Of a DNA stretch of 64,000 nt, positions 57,070 through 64,000 are shown one piece after another. A program made the position numbers and the translations under genes. Each line of letters starts with the position of its first letter. Position 1 is the stretch's first letter. The stretch comes from Cordylochernes scorpioides (lineage: Eukaryota > Arthropoda > Arachnida > Pseudoscorpiones > Chernetidae). The DNA is taken from positions 142,690,682-142,754,681 of the forward strand of contig CP092865.1 of assembly GCA_030710605.1 (NCBI GenBank), read 5' to 3'. The notes beneath the pieces are model-generated. The model was given only the letters and a program-made list of their open reading frames with translations, did no database searches and was not told where the DNA came from.

Positions 57070-57240
57070 TTAGTGGCGACAGTCTAAGCAGAATTTACAC
57101 TGTGTGGGCCTTTTCACCCTTGTAGACCTGCGTAAAGTTAAACTGTTCACACTAACTCTGTCAACTTCCCCTCGTCTCATTACTTCTGAGTTCGCTCTGG
57201 TTGTCACTTAGCGGCTGTTATTAGAAGTTTCCTTCTCCTC
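57070..57240 (-). pseudogene. pol: Remnant of gypsy C pol C-terminus in element E
   Basis: The minus strand ends LRRSTRVKRPTQCKFCLDCRH and a stop at 57070-57072. Gypsy C pol ends with the same pattern, including the paired Cys (CRLCSDCMH). Similarity extends upstream to about 57240 with frameshifts. It is the only coding trace in E and proves its family. Confidence 0.8.
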
Positions 57241-59684
57241 TGTGGGGAAAATCCTAATTGGTATATGGTATTGTTTTAACAGGGAACCGAGGGGTGAAAG
57301 ATGGGTTCATGGCCCGAAAGGGAAAGGAAATGGGAGAGGTACATGTTCATCCATGTGGGTGGATAGTAATCTTAGATCAATGCTCTTTCTGGGTGTATTG
57401 AAACTAACTAGCCATGATGGTAGAGGCGCTGTTCTCACTGCCTCTACTGTACATCAGAATGAACTATAATTATTACTAGTATATTATTATTCCAACAGCC
57501 TATGACCTTTAAACCTTTATACCTTCATATACACTCGACGGGGTAGTCACCTTGTTAAAAAAAAATCTATAATGTCATAGATCAGCTAGAGGGAGAACAT
57601 AACAAAATTGTGCGAATAGTCTGTTTCAACTACTGATTGTAAGCCTATTAAACTCGTTCTCTTTAGTTTGGCTCGCTCATTAATCTTCGATCTACGTTCA
57701 ATAGTCATATTGAGTTCACATGGATGCTAGATGTAAACTGTATCAAAATAGTGTAGTTTTCTAGTTTCCGAATTATATGACAGTTAGAAAAAGAAACAAA
57801 CATTCTGGAAATATCTCGCACTGGCTACTATTAAAAAAAAATTGAATGGGGTACAGCTCTGATCTTACAGGATACCTCATGGCTCATAGAATTGAATCGC
57901 TCATTTCTCACTAAAATATTCACACAGGGTATGGAGGTCTCCAGCGGTTCTATAGCTATTGGTCAACTAAATTAATTAATGGCAGGAATTGAAGTTAGTT
58001 TAAATGCTCATGTGCTGTTTTGTCATGCGTCTTTATGTCATCTGCAAAGGAAAGTGTCGCCTCAAAGGACCTAATTCTGGGACTAACATCCGCTGCACAT
58101 TTCAGGAAGGAGTGGTCGTCCATACAATAGCAAGATATCATTTTGCTGCCGATGTACAATGTTGAGCATTTTCCATGTCGTCATTTTGTCGATCCCCAAT
58201 CTTCTAGGGTGTTTCTTTAAGCATTTCTTGATGTCATTTAATGCTTCATGCGATCCCGCCCGGCATTCAATAAGTAGTATTTGATCGTACCACCTCCAGG
58301 AGACCATCCCATTGCGGCCGAATCATTTCCACCCAACTTATAACGCCGTCCATATCGCGTAATTGAAATTAGTGTAAAACTCAAAGAATAAGACCTTAAT
58401 CTCTTAATTCTTTACTAATTTCAGTTGGCTCAACATAAATCTTCTCAATTATTAATTTAGTACAGTGGCGTGACATGTCACACTTCTTCTAGTTCTTTCG
58501 CAAGCTCGATTAATCCCAGTGAAAGCCAGTTCAGGCGTCAATCCCGTGCTAACCCGTCATGCATGACTTCAAATTTGGAAATTATTAGACCTGAATATTT
58601 GCAGTGGCATCTGCTTCCACTGAAAGTATTTAAGACACAAGGCTGCCTCTTATCTTGTTTAAATCACTGTCTTTACTCCCATATGCCTGTGTAAACTTTA
58701 ACCATGACCTTATCAATTCTCAAAATTCTGCCTATCGAATATCCTGAGAATCAATGTTCTTCTTGTCTACGGCGGATTAACACAATAATTGTTCCCTAGA
58801 GTTATCTGCGTCGAGTGGTCAGTCTGTACTACTAATTCTCCACTCTAACTCCAGGATTCCTTTATCTACTCAGGCTGTTCAAAAATTTTCAAGACAGTTG
58901 TTCAAATCCCCAATGATAATCTGCTAAATTTCGATAATTATTGAAATTCTCATTAAACAGACTAACTACACCTTCCTGACACAGAAGTGTCCAGCATCAA
59001 GATATGGCGTACTGCCCATTTCTTCATTTGATGACTGTGTCAAATTACAGCTGAAGAAACATACTAAGCATATAACTGGTTTAAATTTCATGTAATCTCA
59101 TCATGCCTTCTGCTGGCAAATATTTACTGTAAAATTCAATACTATCAAGATGGTTTTATTTGTCTTCATCCAAAAAAAAAATGTTTCAGAAATAGAATCT
59201 TGGAAATCTCTACTAAAGACAAAATTATACATTTGTCAATTCAGGATAACCTTCCCTTGTCAGAGTGTATACAGGATATTTAAGATCATATGCAGTTGGA
59301 GGCATCATGAAAAAAAAAAAAAGTCGGTTGCCTGACGCGTCTTTTTATGGTGATCAAACTTCTCTCTTCACGGGTACGCTAACTGGATCTTCAATTCTAT
59401 TTTCACCTTAAGGCTCATATATCTGCCACTCTCCCAATCCACTATGCGTTAAAAAAAATAAAATCGATTAACTATCATTCAGCATGTTAGCCCTAATCTG
59501 GATGCACAGGCTAGTATGATTTGATAGAAAGCGCTATTAAAATGAAGTTAAGATATTTGTATCCAGCAATATTTATCAGAACTCACCTCTGCTGTGAGAA
59601 ATTATATCAGAGCTATGATGAAAAAAAAATGCTAAGTCATTTCAGTAGACTACTGTAAAACACTGATCACCGTTCTAAATTTGG
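57241..59684 (-). other. E leader, noncoding
   Basis: 57241-58740 aligns with the reverse complement of about 1195-2700 of gypsy C. 58740-59684 has no counterpart there, because that copy ends at X1. The small ORFs (57242-57469, 58083-58307, 58470-58694) are not protein-like. Confidence 0.55.
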
Positions 59685-60720
59685 ACCATGGCAATCCAAC
59701 CTCATTTCTCATACTGTATATAATAATTTGAGAAAGTAAAATAAAGAAATTGTAATCAATGGTGCTCGCAACAGAATTCAAAATGATTGAGACACAGAAC
59801 ATTATAAATAATGTCCAGCAAGCAGGATACCAAACCACCTTTATATTACAACATTTCCACAAAAGTATAACTATCAATAACCCAATAAACAAAACCACAA
59901 AATATCTATAGGGCGATATGTTACATTCCATACTCACAAACATCTATAACAATAGCCAACTACTTAAGAAACTCTGGCATCCAAACATATTACTGTAATT
60001 CCCCTTAACATAGGCTCCACCATAAAAGTCCACTATCTAAAAATAATCCTACTATCATAAAACCCACTAACCAAAACAGAGAATAAAAGGCAATATATTC
60101 CGTAGAGTGTAACAGCTGCCAAGCCAAATACGCAGGGGAGACAGGAAGGAGAGTCAGCAATAGAATATATGGACATAGACGCAACGTTATTAATCAAGAC
60201 AATAGGTCTCTAATTTTCCAATACTGCAAAGGAACAGGTCACACTTTCGCATTAGGAGAACCTAGAATACATTACAATAACATAAACAGCAAATATCAAA
60301 GGCTTATAATTGATTCTCTATTATTCAGAAAACACAATAGCATTAATAGAAAATAGATTTGCCCGAAACATATAACACAATATATCCTAGTACCAGCTAA
60401 TAATATCAACAATAATATAAGTAACTTATATGTAATAGCCAATAACTATTATAAAACTACTTAAATAATAGAATTTCTAACCTATAAGATAATTCATAGA
60501 ATATAGCAAACAATAGTAGAATATGTATAAATACCTTAATCAAAAAAAAGTGTCTTAAGAAAACAAATAATATGCAAAACTTCCTAATGTATATATATAT
60601 ATATGTAGATAGAATCATAATAGTTTTAGCATCAGGCGACGTTATATTTTCTTGATATATTGTATATGTTTCTCCTGTAGAAGGGCGGACAAGCTCGAAA
60701 GCTTGAGAAGACCAGAATAA
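59685..60720 (+). pseudogene. Penelope-like fragment 2: RT end and GIY-YIG endonuclease
   Basis: No long ORF, but translated pieces align in order with the element at 22906: MIETQNIINNVQQAGYQ near 59780, LLKKLWHPNI near 59975, then the GIY-YIG domain from 60096, YSVECNSCQAKYAGETGRR, HRRNVINQDNRSLIFQYC and GTGHTFALGEP, ending INRK with a stop at about 60353. Several stops and frameshifts precede it. The tail contains CTGTAGA...CTCGAAAGCTTG (60675-60705), the counterpart of the structured motif in the first element. It is clearly a different family from that copy, and older. Confidence 0.75.
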
Positions 60721-61030
60721 AAGATACTCACATCCCCATAAACGTTTTACTTTGATATCAGAAATCAATGATAATATTAAGGTTTTGCCACAAACAATGT
60801 GAATCGTAAAAGACAGCGGCGAGAGATGCGGTATACACCGCCTCAACATAACTTTCATTGCCTGATAAAATGCCCGTGAAACGGAAAGCATAAATTAAAA
60901 TTCACGATTTATAATAGACTGTTAATCTCAGGATGCGTGGACTACTTCACCAATACTTAAAAATAGTATGGCTTTTCATTAGGTATATATTTCTAAAGTA
61001 TAGGGGAAGAAACATATACTAAATTCGATC

Positions 61031-61046
61031 CCCACGTTGGGCGCCA
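61031..61046 (-). promoter_or_regulatory. E primer-binding site
   Basis: The minus strand reads TGGCGCCCAACGTGGG one base after the LTR end (CGCAACA). TGGCGCC is the classic retroviral-type site, complementary to a tRNA 3' end. Confidence 0.85.
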
Positions 61047-61047
61047 T

Positions 61048-62488
61048 TGTTGCGTTCCCGGTTTGGATAGATGAAAAGGGAGGATGCACTATGTGACTTA
61101 TTAAAGTTTCCTTACTTAAGTATATATATATATATAGCAATTTAGGCCAACAACCCCATGTATATAACCCGCAGCAAGACCTTAATGTAGTATAATAGAA
61201 GCACAGCTGTCAATGATGCACTATCGACATATGTCTTTACATCATCACATGTAATGCAATTTGTGCAAACAGGATAAATAAAGAAAAAAAAAGGGGAAAC
61301 TCTGTAATTGATTAAGAGTTTGAGTTAAAGCAGGGATCGAGCATATAATATTGTCAGGACAAAGGTCTAAAGATGGAATAACGCACTGAAACACATAAAA
61401 GTACAAACATTGCAAAAACCTGACAGATAGATACCCTCAAAGTAGCCCTGATAAAGTCGTAATTTGCGAAATTAAGGTGTGGGGGGTAGTACCATAAAGC
61501 AAAAAGGAATGAAATATGTATGAGAGGAAACAAGAAAATTTCTCTAGATATTTATTTAAATAAATTAAAATTTGGGAACATGTCTATACTGACGAGATAT
61601 GCTATTTACATAGTAAAATTTAGATAGAGGTGACCTGAAGTTACTTTATAGCCCTTTAGGGCCCATGCGAAATCTAGGTTGGTTACTACACATAAAGGGG
61701 GGGGGAGGCGCTAAGTCATAATGACAAATGGCTTACCTTTTCTCGAAAGTGCCGGCAAAGGTCTGGTCTCCCGTCTGAAGACTGTCCTTTCACTGAGCGA
61801 CTCAGATCCAATCTGCCTTTTTGGCAAAGAACCCTCTTTTATTCATGTCTCTCTCCGTTTTCATTCGCCGAAAGAAACACCAATCAAAATGGCCAACGGC
61901 TCCAGTATACAATTTCACAGACGCCCCAGGCCTCTCCCATCAAAATAGAACATATAGTATTACCAAAACAAAAAAATCTAAAGAGAGAAACAGCTACGGC
62001 GATAGTGTAAAATTTCAGACCCCAGGCCCCCCCCCCCTCCACATGGAATGAAATACCATCCTCCCTTTTTCTCGGGACGGTATATATATCGCCCCCCCGT
62101 CTTGGCTAAAAATCGACCCAGGCCCCTTTTACCTGGACTGTAATGTGATGCTTCCTTTTTTTTTCGGGAAGGATATTCATAAGGCTAGTCTTTTAGAAAT
62201 CTTCCTTCTCCATTTTTTTTTTCTGGTCACCTTTACCTAAATTTTTGGTGAGGGGAATATATGTACATATGAAACAACAGCTTCCAGCGCGGATGTCTCT
62301 GGATGTCACTGGTGTCTTCTTCACCAGGCATCAGCTTTCGGCATGGAAGTCTGGTGTCATCAATTGTCTAGGTTTCTGGGCAAAAAAAATGGTCTGTAAG
62401 TCTATGTGGGAGGGAAGCCATGTATCCATTTGATTTGATTATACATACGCCTTCTGTTGGGGTATGGTTACAAAAACGTGCCCCAACA
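61048..62488 (-). repeat. E 5' LTR, complete
   Basis: 1441 bp, starting TGTTGGGGCACG and ending GGGAACGCAACA on the minus strand. Its first 34 bp form a TGTTGGGG...CCCCAACA hairpin, the same design as X1-X3. Confidence 0.9.
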
Positions 62489-63377
62489 ATTTCAAAGAAA
62501 TGAAGACAATGAACTCTGCAGAAACTATTGAATCTCTTAAAATGGTTTAGCATACATGGAATTCCCAGACTCCTGGAAACTGATAATGGGCCAAACTTTA
62601 CGTCCAGGGACTTTAAAGACTTTCAAAAGAAGTGGTTGTTCGACCACCAGACATCAAGTCCTCTATATTCTAAATCAAACGGATTAGCAGAGAGAGCGGT
62701 ACAGACATCCAAGAACCTTATCAGGAAGTGTTTGGATTCAGGACAAGAAGTGGAACTAGCACTTTTGAACTTTTACAACTCTCCTAGAGATGGTCTTCCT
62801 TCACCGGCTCAGTGTCTGTTCAGTCGCAGGACCAGAACCCTCCTTCCCACTAGCACTCATCAGTTGGAACCAGAAATTCAAAAGGGACATGCACAAAACC
62901 TATGAAATAAGCGGGAGAAGCAGAAAACACACCACGATAAGACAGCTAAGACAACGCGAAGCTTCAAGGAAGGTGAAAAGATAATGCTGAAACAGCATCA
63001 CTGTGAATGGATCCCTGCCAGAGTTACCCAAGAAGTAGCTCCAAGATCATATAAAGTTCAAACACCTACTGGTGAGTACCGCCGCAACAGCCCCTTCGTG
63101 CGACATACGAATCTGCAGAGTCCAAAGCAACAGCGAAGGAGAATCCCGAGAATCCCGGAGATCCCCATGTCAACTCTACTGGAAGGACCTGGCCCGAGCG
63201 GTGATAAGGAACAGGCTCAAGTTCCTGAAGAACTCAATACTTCTCCAAGACCATTCTCAGGCAAGGAACCCAGGAGTGATCACCAGAACGCGGAGCACAA
63301 GAACGGCACCCTGCCCATTACAACATGGTCAGGCGGATCATCAAGCCAACCAAACGATTTGAAGAATGAATTTCTTC
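62489..63377 (+). pseudogene. pol: Gypsy A integrase, C-terminal part
   Basis: It resumes after E: FSIHGIPRLLETDNGPNFTS (second catalytic Asp), YSKSNGLAERAVQ (catalytic Glu), then NFYNSPRDGLPSPAQCLFSRR. A frameshift near 62905 leads to the C-terminal frame 62984-63427 (LKQHHCEWIPARVTQEVAPRSYKVQTPTG). The first Asp and neighbouring residues are missing, lost with the deletion at the E border. Spacing between D and E is as expected for integrase. Confidence 0.8.
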
Positions 63378-63388
63378 AAAGGGAGAGA
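63378..63388 (+). promoter_or_regulatory. Gypsy A polypurine tract
   Basis: AAAGGGAGAGA immediately before the LTR TGTAATGG. Confidence 0.75.
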
Positions 63389-63602
63389 TGTAATGGCAGC
63401 TGGCATGCCTATATAGTAAATTATTAGTGAGCTCATAATTATCACTGATGATACTCTGTGCAGTTTCTTTTGACTTTTTGTAATATATCACATGTAAACT
63501 TATGTCTGATATAATTTATATTATGTCTGATGTTAGCCTAAAAGAAATAAAGACTTTCTTTTAAACTTCCAAATACTTCTTGCTGATTAACGTTAACCAA
63601 CA
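63389..63602 (+). repeat. Gypsy A 3' LTR
   Basis: 214 bp, TGTAATGGCAGC...TTAACCAACA, with AATAAAGA as polyadenylation-like signal at about 63547. No matching 5' LTR is visible near 14000. Copia sequence starts directly after it. Confidence 0.7.
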
Positions 63603-63973
63603 AATACGAGGACGTTGCATCCACAATGGAAGCGGAAATGCTAGCTGCTTGTGAAAGCTGCTGTCAAATCAAGTGGTTAATAAACCTGTTACGAGAGCTG
63701 GAAGAATGGAATTTCGTGGAAAAACCAACTGCGATCTATACAGACAGTCAGTCATTGATCAACTGGATCTCCAGCCCTAAACAAAGCAGTCGCTGTAGAC
63801 ATATCAACAGAAAGTACCATTTCTTGAGAGACTGTTATGAATCCAGAGACATCTGCCTTCTGTACAAGCCATCTCAGGACCTGGAGGCGGATTTCTTCAC
63901 AAAGAACCAATCCCGAGATCAGATGAAGAAACACCTGGAGAACCTCAGCATCGTGGGAATAAAGACAAAGTAA
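63603..63973 (+). pseudogene. pol: Copia Pol, RNase H C-terminal part
   Basis: The frame runs VASTMEAEMLAACESCCQIKW, IYTDSQSLINWI, HINRKYHFLRD and LEADFFTKNQ to a stop at 63971-63973. This is the order of a Ty1/copia RNase H (TEAE...DNQ...HIxxxxHFxR...AD...TK). The 5' part of the copia element was displaced by gypsy A and is not seen to the left of it in this window. The 3' end continues past the window. Confidence 0.85.
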
Positions 63974-64000
63974 GTAGGGAATTGTTACGCAGACTTTGAC

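Larger units (their letters stand above)
52151..62488 (-). mobile_element. Element E: gypsy C relative with almost all coding sequence deleted
   Basis: LTRs (52151-53471 and 61048-62488), a TGGCGCCCAACGTGGG primer-binding site next to the 5' LTR, and a GGCAGGGGGAGGAT polypurine tract next to the 3' LTR define a minus-strand LTR element. The internal region has gypsy C leader (about 57240-58740), the last gypsy C pol codons (57070-57240) and gypsy C 3' noncoding sequence (about 54550-57069), with no gag, protease, RT or integrase. A Penelope fragment lies in it. LTR copies are nearly identical, so it moved recently, presumably with proteins from an intact relative. Confidence 0.85.

Noticed and set aside
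57242-58694. Small ORFs in the E leader
   Set aside because: Not conserved as frames in the homologous gypsy C leader at 1195-2700.
59650-59943. 97-residue hydrophobic minus ORF with membrane-like segments
   Set aside because: It is the antisense shadow of the Penelope RT fragment on the plus strand.

Overview
The window is animal nuclear DNA, most likely from an arthropod. It holds an R1-clade non-LTR element, a DD34D mariner, a GIY-YIG Penelope-like element and several Ty3/gypsy families. The sequence is AT-rich, has one assembly gap (25715-26054), and nearly all of it is transposable elements (TEs). I found no convincing host gene, tRNA, rRNA or CRISPR. The only candidate non-TE gene is a protein N-terminus that runs off the left edge (1-187, minus), preceded by three tandem 131-bp promoter-like units (191-583).

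Left part (about 880-13998): a degraded gypsy element, called C here, lies on the plus strand (1195-10711). It has a long leader, broken gag, protease, RT/RNase H and integrase, and a long 3' noncoding part that contains a mariner (8498-9813). Related hairpin-ended LTR-like pieces (TGTTGGG...CCCAACA) lie at 880-1194, 10712-10990 and about 13965-13998. The stretch 10991-13740 has no gene.

Right part (14000-64000): a deep nest of insertions. A copia RNase H fragment (63603-63973) abuts the 3' LTR of gypsy A. Gypsy A is split into three pieces: 14200-15826, 50800-52150 and 62489-63602. Its first split is gypsy G (15827-50799, minus), bounded by about 660-bp direct repeats with a TATAT target duplication inside the RT. 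Its second split is element E (52151-62488, minus), a gypsy C relative that has lost gag and almost all of pol but keeps LTRs, a primer-binding site, a polypurine tract and the last pol codons. G is in turn broken by three insertions. These are an R1 element (17328-28741), a gypsy H copy (H1, 33078-38227, ATAT duplication) and a CR1/jockey-like non-LTR element (38658-49080). The R1 element carries a Penelope-like element (22237-25607, 13-bp duplication) and a TIR-bounded block with gypsy B pol. The CR1/jockey-like element carries a second gypsy H copy (H2, 42209-47409, ATAC duplication) and a solo LTR (40419-40823).

At several junctions, target duplications and resumption of the interrupted reading frame fix the insertion order. 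The youngest layers by LTR similarity are H1, H2 and E. Gypsy H is the most informative family: its gag starts inside the LTR, and gag and pol are joined by a TTTAAAC slippery heptamer followed directly by a stop codon. The nest shows how successive insertions built the locus; it is not a cooperating gene set. Family names A, B, C, E, G, H and X are local labels.
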